A DNA stretch of 64,000 nt. It comes from Lunularia cruciata (Eukaryota > Streptophyta > Marchantiopsida > Lunulariales > Lunulariaceae). The stretch covers positions 23,565,001-23,629,000 of the forward strand of contig OX419758.1 of the NCBI GenBank assembly GCA_948567375.1. Direction: 5' to 3'. The position numbers and the translations under genes are program-made. The notes beneath the pieces were generated by a model. It saw only the letters and a program-made list of their open reading frames with translations. It was not told the DNA's origin and did not search any database. Position 1 is the stretch's first letter. Each line of letters opens with the position of its first letter. Positions 20,347 through 31,734 of this stretch are shown here, piece after piece.

Positions 20347-23300
20347 CATCAGAGAAGTGAAGTCAAGGGGAAATCGGGTGCAGGAACTGTGAGGGTTGGT
20401 GGTATCTCCAAGCTTGGTGGATCATTGGTAGCTCGATTCAAGTTCTATGTTTCCCTAGTGTGTAGAAGCTCAATCGATTGATGCAGATTTGGCAGTTAAG
20501 CGGACAGTGTGCGGAAGCGTTGGCCAAATGTTGAGCAAAGAGTGAGCAAATTTTGAGTAGTGGTTGTGATTTTGAGCTCAGGAGGTGAAGGCAGGACCAA
20601 TTTGCTGCGAGTTGGGCTCAGAAAGTCAAATTGAAGGTGGAGTTGGGAAGCTCTTCTCATGAAATTGTGATTTGGAAAAATCCGTTTTGTCAATTTGGCT
20701 CGAGTGGAAAATTAGCGGGGGATTCGGCGGACAACCATCTTTAGGGTTTACGTCAGATTTTATGTCAGATTTTGGTTGGGATTTACGTCGGATTTTGGCC
20801 AGATTTGGAGGAGTTTTTGTTGTTTGGCCAGATTTGGAGGAGTTTTGCTAGTTTGGAAGAGTTTCGCAAATTTGGAGAAGTTTTGCCAATTTTGGAGGAG
20901 GCTTCGAGGCATAGGGCTGTGGGCTATGAGAGGCTATGAAGGCCTAGAAGGGCCAGCAAGCCAGCTTGCTGGTGTGAGGCTAGCTAGTTTAGAGTAGATC
21001 TTGGTCATTGGTTGGCAAAATCTGCCTTTCCTGCTAGATTGTGCGCAACAGGGTTTGACCCCTAGATCTCTTATTCCCAGACTGGTGCCCTAGCCAACTG
21101 GTCCACCCTCACTTGTTGTCCTAGTGATTGCGCCACTGTTATCTATACACATGTAGCTTTGGCTAGGAGAGGCAGTTTGATCCCATTCTTGGTGATCCTG
21201 GTAGCTTAGGACTTAGATACGAACTGCTCTTATGTCAAATGCCAAATGGTGGCAGAGTCAGTCCCGTGTTGTGTTATGAGATGGAGGGTTTTTGTTTAGA
21301 TTTCTTGTGATTGGATCCCCTCCATTCTCTGCTTCTTGTTTGTGCACCACGTTTGTGTGAGGTGCCCTAACTTTTGAGCGTTGGTGCTCTGGTGTGCTCT
21401 CGATGGTGAGGCTGGAGTGATGACCAGTCAGACTACCTTTGTTTCTCTCCGGTGAGGCAGGAAGTGATGACGTGCAGACCGTGAGAGTGCGTGTTATGAT
21501 GACAGGTTGCCCTTTCCCCTAGTGTAGTTATCTCGGTTAGAGTTACATTAGTGGGTGGTGTTTAGTTGGTGTTGGCACTTGGTGGTGTTGGCACTTGCGG
21601 TTGCAGTTGGTGGTTCGGGCTTGCTGTTGTGGTTACTTTGTCACGATGGAGTTCTTTGGAGATTCTAGAGGAGTTAGCCTTGCAATACGCAGTGGATTTA
21701 CTCGGAGTGGTGCTCGGTATCAACCTATATCTCAGGTCCCAATGAGGGAGGAGATTGACTCTGAGTTGGAGTTTGACACAAGAGCTGATTCAGTTGAGAG
21801 TGCACTCGGTGTATCTGCACCGTTGTTGTGGGACATGGACAAGATCTATGGGGCCTCCAAAGGCCCTAGGTATTACTCTAGTACAATGGGTACCATTGAG
21901 TTGGATGATTTCATCTAGGAGTTTGATAGTTGGTGTGATCTGCAACAGATGCGGAACCCGACTTTGTTCACACCTTTCATGGCATGGAAGGGGTTGTTTA
22001 TCACTTGGAGGGTCCACCGATGGATGACTACCATGAGTTTAGGAGAGCTCATTTAGAGGAGATTGAGTTATGGAGACAGTATTGGTCTCCACATTATGTC
22101 TCCATCACTTCAGGCTCGGTGGCCAGGAGTAGATCGGCTGTACCCACGAGTTCTAGCTCGAGTAGTGTTGGTGGAGCTAGTGGAGGTGCACTAGCTGGAG
22201 ATAGTGCTACTATGAGTGGAGGTAACGCTACAGGAGGTGGTGTGGTACCGGGGTTTAACCCCATGGTGGAGTTCTTTCTATGTTTGAGGTAGAACTACCA
22301 AGGAGTGCGGATTGACAAGCTGAGGAGCTTGCAAGAGTTCCAATGGAAGGCTGGAGAGAGCCTACGCGAGGCATACACCCGCATGGAGCGACTGATCAGT
22401 TTCACTCAGGGAGTTATTGAGGCCCAGGCAGTCCAGTTTTGGTATGGGATATTGGACAGGGAGTTACGGCATAGAGTTCGTGATGCTACGTTGTTGCAGG
22501 CTACTTCACCCACTTTGGCAATAGTCTTTGGTTTGGCTGAGCGTATTGAGCTCAACATGGTGGAGGAGAGAGTGGTAACATCGGGATTTGGTAGGGAGAC
22601 CTCATCCACAGCTGTAACTTCTTCTAGAGTGTAGCAGAGTGTACCACGCCCAGTTGGTTTTTGAGGATAGGGTGGACAGCCTAGATCCTATGGAGCGAGT
22701 GGAGGGCCTAGTGGAGTTAGACCCTTACCCTCATTTTTGGGTCAACAGCAGCCAGTGAGTGGTGGTGTTGCTTGTTGGACTTGTGGTGGACCTCACCATA
22801 AGAGAGAACGTACTCAGATTAGCGGACTTGATACCTCTGGTGCATCACAGCCAGCACAGAGGCCGTGTGAGCATTGCCACAGATTTGGTCACACTAGTGA
22901 CCGGTGTTTTGACCTACACCTGGAGTTACGGAGTGGTAGGGCTACTATGGCAAGTAGTAGAGGAGCTCCAGTTCATGGAGGACGAGGTGGTAGAGGTGGT
23001 GGTAGAGGATCTACACCTAGTAGGGGTGCAATACCTGCCCTTACTTCTGACACAACTATGGCTACTCGGATTGAGAAGTTGGAGCAAAGATTGGCTAGTA
23101 TGGCTATTGCTCAGAGGAGATCAGATTCAGGTGCTGAGGCTTCCACCTCATATGTTAGTGATAGAGATGCTTTGGACTTCATGTGCGGATCAGCACAGGT
23201 AGATGCATCTACAGCAATGACTAAGAGTGCAATACGTGCTCCAGAGCCTAGAGGAGCATCAGTGGAGTTGGACCCACAGAGAGGAGAGGTTGGGAGACAA

Positions 23301-23481
23301 GTCAGACTTCCCTAGTATTTCACGCTATCTAAGGCATTGCAGACAACATCCATGGTTCCTAGACGTCCTAGTGCAGGTGTGGTAGGTGGTGATGGACTAC
23401 CTGATGGACTACCTATGTACATGATGGACTACCTATAAGTCAGCCACCTGCTACTACATAGACTAACTCTAGCATGATGTT

Positions 23482-23502
23482 GGGGGGGGGGGGGGGGGGG
23501 GG
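23482..23502 (+). repeat. 21-base G homopolymer in E2b
   Basis: E2a has GGGGGCGGCT at this codon position; E2b has 21 consecutive G. It sits in the gag-protease linker and shifts the local reading. It may be slippage in the genome or an error in the assembly. Confidence 0.9.
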
Positions 23503-24561
23503 CTCAGCTGATTATGCGGCATCCTTTGTTTTCGGCCAGTGATATGTTTACATTGGGAGTTGACCCAGCCCCAGTATTTTGGTTGGCTGCCATGTTGTGT
23601 GAGAGTAGGGATGGTGCAGTTCCTACTACTAGAGCAAAGGTGGTTGGTAGTGGAGCTGACTTGGTTGAGGAGCATGGGATCCGTTCAGCGACTAGTGGTT
23701 TATGGCAGGCAGCAGCGGCTAGACTGGAGGAGTTGCCAGCTAGACCGGCCTTTGAGAGAGCACGGTTCACACATGGTGTTGTCCTATTGGATAACTAGAG
23801 GGGGATTTTTTGTTTGGTGGGACCTTTGGGGAAGGTCTATACACCACAAAGAGTCTTGTTAGACTCTGGTGCGCAGCCCTTTATGTTGGGGAAAATTGTA
23901 GTTGTCGGTCTGGAGTTACGGAAGACCAATGTGGAGAGGTGTCCATTTCAGATCCAGATATCTCTAGGTGGTGGTTCGACACAGTACATCACACGTGGAG
24001 AGCTTGTTGTCCAAGTTCAGCCTAGTCATCCGACTGATAGCTTGGTGGTGAGAGCTCAGGCTATTACGACAATAGCTGAGTCATATGATGTGCTAGTTGG
24101 GAGAGCAGTGTTATACCCCATGGGTTTAAGCATTGACTATTGGGAGGAGATAGCCTCTTATAGACCTGGTTGGTAGTCTGGTGAGGGACGGGTATGTTGC
24201 CTACCAGTACGCTTCAGTAGTGGCAGTCTTGGCTCACTACAATCCGAGACCATGGCAGCGTCAGTTTTAGCTTTCAGTGGTGCAGTTACTTGGCCTGGTG
24301 ACTTGTTGGAGGGGAATGCCCATACAGAGGATACTCCAATACTAGAGGAGATCACTCGGCTTTGGAGTACGAGTGAGATTGTTCCATCCACCTTGGATAT
24401 TCCATTGTGGAGTTCAGAGGAGGCATTGCAGCAGCATGCAGATCAGTTGGTGCAGTAGGCTTGGAGTGGAGCCTTCGTACCATCAGGGGATGAGTGTGAG
24501 GATGAGCCTTCAGAGGCAATTGCTTTGACACCTTTGGATACCACACTCATTGCTTGGCAGT

Positions 24562-25530
24562 ATCCAGTAGAGGGGATATGCCTATTGGAGTTGTTTGGTG
24601 GGATTTGCATTGGACTAGCTACGGTATTATAGGCGGGTATACAAGTACAGAGGTACTTGTATGTAGAGAGAGATGAGATTGCTTGGCAAGTCTCTCTACA
24701 TCATGTGGCACACTTGGCCTATTGGTATCCGGAGTTATTATTGATGTCAGCAGTTAGAGGTTACCAGAAGGCCCTACTAGGAGACATTTCCTTACTGGGG
24801 GCGCATGACCTAGAAAGACATGGGCCTATTCACTTGATGATTTTTGGATGGCCATGTCAAGGACATACACATGCTGGTAGAGGATTAGGTCTTCAGGATC
24901 CTCGCTCTGGTGTGTTTTGGGAGATGTTACGGAAATTACGACATCTCCAGGTTCATCAATCTGTTTCTCCAACTTACCTTTTGGAGAACGTTCCTTTGAT
25001 GGGTGATTCTCGCACTAGAGTGGTGGCAAGTACACATTAGGTCCATTCTTGGATAGGACCTGCTGTATTGCTAGATACAGCCAGAGTGGGATCACGGGCT
25101 CATCGTCTTTGTCTTTGGTGGATAAATCTCTTACCCATAGAGGTTCTACAGCGTGCTTATGATGGATTCAGCGACTAGACCACATTCTTGTTGATGATAT
25201 CTTGGATGTTGGGCATCAGTCTCAGACAATGGTAGTGGCTGATAGGTCACCTATGGCAATGGTGAACCTAGTTGGACAGCCTAGAGCCGCATTTCCCACA
25301 CTCATGAGTTTCCTAGGCTCTCATGCTTTTTGAGAGGGAGGACCTGGACTTGTTTGGGACTCACAATTACAACAGTTGGTGGACCCAATGCTGATGAGAG
25401 AGAGCGGGCGATGGGTTTTTGCACCGGTATTACCGCTATTCCAGTAGTGTCAGAGGCATCTAGGCATCAGGTGTTAGGTCAGGCTATGGACCTAAATTGT
25501 TTGACCTGGATTGTGAGCCTTGGCTTGGCA
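24562..25530 (+). pseudogene. E2b C5 cytosine DNA methyltransferase domain
   Basis: Motif I reads LLELFGGICIGLATVL, motif II YLYVERDE, motif IV GWPCQGHTHAGRGLGL with catalytic Cys at 24855-24857, motif VI LLENVP (24984), then AHRLCLWWINL near 25100 and RERAMGF..GIT near 25405-25435. Here motif IV is the canonical PCQ and the AHR segment is better preserved than in E2a, so between them the two copies show every conserved block of a DNMT3-like enzyme. A TAG after ATVL (24630) and a frameshift near 25165 inactivate it. Confidence 0.87.
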
Positions 25531-28031
25531 GAGCAGCGTAGAATGCACTTGATAGGCATCACCACTCGGACACTTGTGAGCACTGTGCCTATCGAGACAA
25601 TTCAGGCACATGCTGGGGGCGATAGACCAAGTGGAAATAGTATTCTTGGGACACATCCAGTAGCTACTAGGGAGAGTGGTCTACTTGGAGTCCATCCAGG
25701 TGAGCGTGGGCTACTTGGATTACACCCTTGGTCCACATGGGATGCAGCTAGAGGACGTGTGGAGCTTGTAGCCAGAGTGGAGGGAGTTTTTCACACGGAG
25801 GTGGGGACCTCTAGTGGTCGGGAGCATGACACTATTGCTCCCAAGGGCCCAGTGTAGCAGTCAATTAGTACGTCTTCCACTCCTACTACAGTTACAGAGG
25901 ATACTTGGGAGCCAGATCTTGGACCCAAGCTTACTGGAGAGGAAAGACGGAGGGTTTGGAGGTTCTTGAGGAATCACACGAGTTGTTTTGCCTTCAATAT
26001 GAAGGATTTGGGTGCTCTAAAGGGACCTGGTATACGGATTGAGCTGACTAGCAACACACCAGTTTTCCAAAGTCCTTATTGATATAGTGATATGGAGAGG
26101 ACATTGATTCAGAGCCGGAGTAGTGACCTTTTTGAGGCTGGTTTGGTGGAGATTTCACATGGAGAGTATGCATCAGCGATAGTGATGCCAGCCAAGAAGG
26201 ATATGCATGGCAACTATACAGATAGGTGGATGTGTGGAGATTACCGTCCTATCAACCGACAGACTAGGGCTGATTGGTATGCCATGCCTACACCGGAGGA
26301 GATTATTGATGCAATTGGGCATGCAAAGGTCTTCAGTACTTTGGATCTTTGAGCAGGATATCATCAGTTGCCGATCTGGGAGGAGGATAAGTCCAAGACA
26401 ACATTTTGGGCTATTGATCCTCACGGCAAGGATGTGTTATATCAGTGGAGGTTCTTACCATTTGGGTTAAAGAACGCTCCTACTGAGTTCCAGAGGGTCA
26501 TGGATAGGATCCTAGCTGGATTAGATTTTGCTCGATGCTATATTGATGACATTTTGGTTTATAGCACTACTATGGAGGAGCATGAGAGATAGTTGTTGGA
26601 GGTGTTTGAGAGGTTGAGATCTCATGGACTCAAATTACATCTTGGGAAGTGTAGGTTCTTCCACAAGCAGGTTGAGTATTTGGGTCACACTATCTACCCC
26701 GGAGGACTTGGTGTTCAGTAGACCAAGGTGGAGGCTATTGCACGTATTCCTCGGCCTACAGATGTGAGCAGAGTGCGAGCATTCCTTGGGTTGGCAAACT
26801 TCTATTGCCGCTATATGAGAGGATTTAGTGCCATTGCCAAGGCCTTGACGAAGCTGACCAAGCTTACATAGGAGTGGTGTTGGGGAGATGAGCAGGAGAG
26901 AGCTTTTGTAGAGCTCAAGGAGAGGTTGACATCTGCTCCTATTTTGAGGAGACTGATCAAAGGACGACCATTTCAGGTTCACACTGATTGGAGTATGTTG
27001 GAGCTTGGAGCGGTGCTCACCTAGCATGATGATGAGGGGAAGGAGTTTGTGGTGGCCTATGCTAGTTGCTCCAACAATTCCGCGGAGGTGAAGTATAGTT
27101 CATATGAGGGAGAGTGCTTGGCAGCAGTTTGGGCAGTAGCACATTTCCGATGTTACCTATTTGGTAACCCCTTCATTCTCATCACTGATCATCAGCCTCT
27201 AAAGTGGTTGATGGAGTCTGACAAGCTTTCAAGGAAGCTTGCACGATGGGCTCGGATTTTATAGGAGTATGATTTCATAGTTGTTCACAGACCTGGAGTG
27301 GTGAACCGTGATGCAGATGGGTTGAGTAGAAACCCATGTCCCAGCTAGTAGGATCAGACCGGAGCACGTTGGCATGGTGAGACAGATGAGGAGATGGTTC
27401 CAGGTTGGCATGCATCAGCCTTTTTGTGTACATTTGCAGAGGCTTTGGTGGTATCTCTCTCAGCGCTTCTACATCCCGAGATCACCCTGAGGCAGATGGC
27501 TTAGCAGAGAGAGTGATTCAGACGGTGACAAGAGGATTGCAAAAGTATGGTTTGCAAAGAGTCCACTTGGGAGATTGGGATCTCCAGTTACCTTGGTTGG
27601 CCATGGGCTATTGGTTCAGCCGGCAAGCCTCCTTAGCATCCTTCTCTCCATACTTTCTACTCTATGGACGAGATCCAGATTTACTTGCAGCCATTCGTCG
27701 AGATGCTAATGTAGTTTTGGACTTGGATGACCTTGATGTATGGATGAGTGCATGTTCTCAGCGGGCAGAGATCTTTTGAAGAGTGATGCCAATGGCCTTC
27801 GAGAACTTGGTGATTGCTCAGCATAGAGATACTTTACGCTATGCTACCATTCAAGGAGGAGGTTATAGACCTTCATACGTCAATTTCATCCAGGCGATTA
27901 TGTATATCTATAGCAGACAGCACCGACGACACTTGATGTTTCTACAGGCCACACTATCTTGAGAGTGTATGAGGTTTTGCCATCTGGAGTCCTTGTGTTA
28001 GAAGGACGTGATGGTGTTGTTTGGAAGGATC

Positions 28032-28723
28032 TGTAACACCTATTTGTGCATGTGTGTGGTATTGTGATATTTAGCTTGGTATTACAAGTATTTAAGAGAT
28101 ATTATTTATATAGAGATAAAGGATGGTTCTGTATTAGTCATGGTTAGCTAAAGTTAGTCATAGCTAAGATAGAGTGGACCTTACTTTAGAGGAAGTAGAA
28201 AAGATGAGCACCACTATTTTGGACTTTAGTGTGTTGACTTGGTATTATTCCTAGGTGTTTGGCTTTGAGGAAAGAGTTGAGAACTCTTGGGCCCGCAAGC
28301 CTTTTTGTTTTGGATTCTTCTTTAGTCCAAGGATAGCCCATGTGAAGGAATCCTTGACTTAGTGGTTGGGTCAAGATAAGACCACATGCTTAGGGGAATA
28401 TGCCCATGTGAATGGATATTCCTTTCTACTTTTTGACTTTACTTGACTTTTTGTCTAGTAACTTGAGCTACTACGGTAATTAGTAACTTTGGTACGTAAA
28501 TATTTCACAAGTATATAAACAAGGAGTGAGGAGGTACTCATCATCCTTTCATTTGCAACTATCTCTCTCTCACTGAGTTCTCTAGTGAGCAATGTCTTGA
28601 GTCTTGGAGTGCTAGCCTTGGAGGAGTATGATGGAGTTGGGGTTCCTTGCCTTCTTAGTCCATGGTGCGCTACCATAATAGCCATCAGAGGTTCATCTTG
28701 AGTGAGAGACAGGCCGGCTCATA
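28032..28723 (+). mobile_element. Solo LTR of family Y inside E2b, TSD GATC
   Basis: 692 bp from TGTAACACC to GGCTCATA, flanked by GATC (28028-28031 and 28724-28727). In E2a the uninterrupted sequence reads AAGGATCATGTGC, confirming the insertion point inside the E2b polyprotein between integrase and PHD. It contains a TATATAAAC box near 28511. It is younger than E2b. Confidence 0.92.
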
Positions 28724-28956
28724 GATCATGTGCGCAATTGTGCGCCATGCCACTTCCCAAACATTGATGGTACTATGGACCCAAGCTTGGTACTTGTATG
28801 TGCAGGCTTGAGGTGTATGTTATGTGGCTCTTCTGGTGGAGCTGCTACTATGTTAGTGTGTGATAGCTATTCGAGAGGATGTCATGTATGACATGTATGA
28901 CTCCTCCCCTCATGGTGGTTCCTCAAGGACAGTGGTTATGTCCTAGATGTACTTGA
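28724..28956 (+). pseudogene. E2b PHD finger remnant
   Basis: After the solo LTR the coding sequence resumes with CAPCHFPNIDGTMDPS and a PHD start (CMLCGSS..MLVCDS), but the fourth Cys is Tyr, the following motif reads RGCHV then a stop, and the reading frame is lost before the last CxxC. The PHD part is therefore more decayed than in E2a. Confidence 0.8.
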
Positions 28957-29125
28957 CCTATAGCTAGTTCATTCTTTATATGGTATAGATTGCAGACAGG
29001 CGACTAACGATGGGGCTCCATAGCACCCGGCCTCCTGATCTTTGTCCATTAGAGGGTATACCATAAATTTAGAGTAGATGGCTATCTGGAGTTAGAGGGA
29101 CCTAATCGCCAGCTAGGGGGGCGAT

Positions 29126-29787
29126 TGTGGCACTTTAGAGTCTATGTATGACTTATGTGTGAGTTGTGCTTCTATAATGTATGATGTAGATAGCGATGTA
29201 TGATGTATAGCAATGTATATATGTACGACAGTTGTCACGCCATTTGTAGTGCCGCATCTAGATGCTCAAACACTGGATTTCCAGTGATAGTAGTTAGAGT
29301 TATTCTAGCAGTTTCTTAGAGACTACTTTCCGACGGTTAGATTTTGTGTTCAGGGTACTGACTTCACGGTGGGTCCCACCGTCACTTTGCACCGTTTGCA
29401 CCGTTGAGTGTGCCGTCAGTGGGACCGTTAGGGTTTTAGAGCTAGCTCAAGTCCAAGGGGTATAGTTTTGAAGTGAGCTCCAGAGAGCTCACTTCTCTGA
29501 TGTTGAGCCTTTGAGTTCCTGGCTATGGTGGACAGAGGCCGGTGAGCGTCACCTGGATTCTCTATGCTTGAGTGGGTGTGGCTTGATTGTAATCAGTGCC
29601 CAGTTGTTGGCAATTTATAGAGTGACAGATCAAGTACTGATCTGAGTTGAGTTGAGTTGAGAGTGTTAAGCAATCTGATTATTGTGGCACTTTAGAGTCT
29701 ATGTATGACTTATGTGTGAGTTGTGCTTCTATAGTGTATGATGTTGTAAGCGATGTATGTTGTATAGCGATGTATATACGCACTACA
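29126..29787 (+). repeat. E2b 3' terminal A-B-A' block
   Basis: A purine tract (AGCTAGGGGGGCGAT, 29111-29125) precedes A (TGTGGCAC, 29126-29230). A and B join at GACA-GT-TGTC (29227-29236). B carries the perfect hairpin at 29470-29495 and ends at 29681. A' (29683-29787) closes the element next to TTTG. Confidence 0.88.
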
Positions 29788-30481
29788 TTTGTAATGTCTC
29801 CATGGTCATCTTAATCTCTCAAAATTCATTCAACATCCCTTGCATTCCTTGCACAAGCTCTTGCAATTGCGGATCCATGGTTCTTGCAACACTCAATCGC
29901 TAATGTTTACTTCAATACAGAGTCAATATGATCACTCTGGACTGCGCACAAACTATCAGAACTACCATTGGGACCTCAGAAGCTATCACTAGTTGATAAT
30001 ACTCCTCGCCAAAATTCCTAACCACAAAATCTCTAAACATCACTTCTGGTCTCACTACAATAACGGATTTCTACTTAAGTGTTGAAAGGGAGAGGATTTG
30101 GGACATTCAAATCCATATTATCATAATAGAATGTAGATTTTCAATCACATTCTCTGTCATATATCACCACAGGTAGAATCACTGGGTTTGGTGAGTTTAT
30201 CACCCTATCTATGAATTCTACGCCAAAGTGGTAAACTAGCGATACCCTCATTTGCTCACACTAGATGTACATAACCTTGATGAGGAATGGATTCGGAAAT
30301 GGAAAGCTAGGTACGGGAAATTGTCCTCCCGGTGCATCCATCCCGTCTTCTCTCTAAAGTCCTTCCTAAGTCTAACAATTTTCCTATGTTCTCCACCTCA
30401 AATTTCTTAGTCTCAATAGTTTGTGCTCTTCCAAGAGGGGTGATCCACTCTCTTGGACTAAGACACTCGCTCTGATACCAT
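29788..30481 (-). pseudogene. Element H gag N-terminus, leader and primer-binding site
   Basis: On the minus strand gag starts at about 29873 (MDPQLQELVQGMQGML) and soon meets a TGA. Upstream lies a non-coding leader. The primer-binding site TGGTATCAGAGCG (30480-30468) lies one base inside the LTR and matches the plant initiator-Met tRNA 3' end used by many plant retroelements. Confidence 0.8.
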
Positions 30482-31219
30482 TGTAATACTTCGAGGAAAA
30501 GAGAAGGGAGAAAACACAAATTACACATTCAACATTCGGTGCTCCAAAGGAGCACCTTCTCTTTACTATATAGACAAAGAGGATCTCTTCCAAGGAAGCT
30601 CCACCATAGGATTAGGCACACAAATAGGTGATATGTCATCAAACTCCACCCTTGGATTACTTACTTGGATGGGTGACATGTCGGTCTAGGTCCTATCTGG
30701 TTGGTCAAATAAGCTTTGATCAGAGGGAATCTTTTAGGGAATCTTCTTGTAGGAGTCCCAGAATCATGTAAGGTACCGTCGGAAATCTCTTGACAAGACA
30801 AACTAGGGGGAGGGAAGGCCAGTCTTTCCTTTGATAGGGGAGGGGGGGGTCTACACATTTTTGAGGCCTAATTCATCCGTTTAGGCCTCCAAAATTGCCT
30901 TCAAAGATTTCAGGCATATTTTGGTTCTTACTCTATTAGTAGAAGTCCCCTTTTGGTGATACCTCTTTCTGATCTGTTGAGTCCATCATGTGTAACATCC
31001 TTCCAAATGTTACCAAACCAATTCTCACCTTTAAATCATATGTTTAGCTATTGGTTCTAAGGTTCTCAAGTCTATTTCGGTTTTCTGCTCTATTTGTAGA
31101 AGTACTCTTTTGGTGATACTTATATCTGATCTATTTTGACCATCATGCATAAAATCATTCTAGATGTTACCAAACAAAATTTCACATCTAGATCATATGG
31201 CTAGCTCATGGTATTACAA
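30482..31219 (-). repeat. 5' LTR of element H
   Basis: 738 bp from TGTAATACCATGAGC (31219) to TATTACA (30482) on the minus strand, next to the primer-binding site. A TATATAG box lies near 30570 (minus). It is homologous to the LTR at 63151-63909 and to the partial LTR at 31222-31717. Confidence 0.85.
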
Positions 31220-31221
31220 TT

Positions 31222-31717
31222 ATATAGCAAAGATGATCCCTCAAAGGAAACTCCACCCTTGGATCAAATACATGGATTGGTGACCTATTAGTGAGCTCTA
31301 TCCTTGGATTAGTTGTTTGGATGGGTGACATGTCAGTCCTTGTCCTATCTAGTTGGTCAAACAGGTTTGACCAAAGGGAATCTTGGTGAATATTCCTATA
31401 GGGAGCTTAAAATTGCATGGGTAAGGTACTATTGGAAAGCTTTTGATAAGACAAATCATAGGGAGAGAAGGTAAGCCTTTCCTTCTTGAGTGGAGGTTTT
31501 TTCCATTTTTGAGGCCTAATTCATCCGTTTAGGCTTCCAAAATTAGCTCTAAAGTTTTCAAGCTATTTTTATTTGTAGCTTCTACCTTATTTGTAGAAGT
31601 ACTCCTTTGGTGACACCTCTGTCTGATCTACCTAGCCCATTGTACACAACATCCTTCTAGATATTACCAAGCCAATTTTCACCTCTAGATAATATATTTA
31701 GCCGCTTGTATTGTAGA
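31222..31717 (-). repeat. 3' LTR (upstream part only) of a chromovirus
   Basis: The LTR starts at 31717 (TCTACAATACAAG, first dinucleotide mutated from TG) directly after the polypurine tract AAAAGGGAGGAGG (about 31731-31718) and follows the LTR of element H in sequence until the TATATA box, where it stops and abuts the start of the element H LTR. Its R-U5 part is missing. Confidence 0.75.
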
Positions 31718-31734
31718 CCTCCTCCCTTTTAAGA

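Larger units (their letters stand above)
21646..28956 (+). pseudogene. E2b polyprotein gag-PR-C5 MTase-RT-RH-IN-PHD (broken)
   Basis: The coding region keeps the start ATG (MEFFGD at 21646) that E2a has lost. Gag capsid, knuckles (CWTCGG at about 22776; CEHCHRFGHTSDRC), protease (RVLLDSGAQPFMLG near 23850), methyltransferase, RT (YIDDILVYS near 26540), RNase H (TDHQPLKW) and the integrase C-terminal half follow the E2a order. Frame changes occur near 21990, 23480, 25165 and 27470. At least seven stops are at the same codons as in E2a. An integrase deletion removes the zinc finger and both catalytic Asp residues; the Glu (HPEADGLAERV) remains. Confidence 0.85.
19898..29787 (+). mobile_element. 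E2b: second methyltransferase-bearing gypsy element, TSD TTTG
   Basis: A 9,890-bp element in the same orientation as E2a, flanked by TTTG (19894-19897 and 29788-29791), starting TGTCACACC and ending CGCACTACA. The layout is the same: B (19898-20346), leader, polyprotein (21646-28956), polypurine tract, A (29126-29230), B (29233-29681), A' (29683-29787). It carries a 692-bp solo LTR of family Y at 28032-28723, a deletion of about 700 bp in integrase at 27466 and a 21-base G run at 23482. Both its B copies share a TTTGCACC duplication absent from E2a, so E2b is a separate subfamily insertion and not a duplicate of E2a. Confidence 0.9.
6728..31219 (-). mobile_element. Gypsy element H, host of both E2 insertions (pieces 6728-9784, 19745-19897, 29788-31219)
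   Basis: One minus-strand element runs from a 5' LTR (31219-30482) and PBS (30480-30468) through gag, which begins near 29873, to protease, RT, RNase H and integrase, ending at 6728 against the family Z LTR. E2b and E2a are inserted in gag. Removing them with one copy of each target duplication joins 29792 to 19893 and 19749 to 9784 and continues the gag reading with LQSQVQ. The 3' LTR is absent. Stops throughout show that it is dead. Confidence 0.85.

Noticed and set aside
9785-29787. E2 as a DIRS-order element
   Set aside because: Terminal repeats resemble DIRS/PAT, but the integrase is a DDE type with recognisable D, D and E motifs and there are target-site duplications; no tyrosine recombinase motif was seen.
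9785-29787. E2a and E2b as one tandem duplication
   Set aside because: Different target duplications (TCTT, TTTG), different subfamily marks in the B repeats and 153 bp of unrelated gag sequence between them show two separate insertions.
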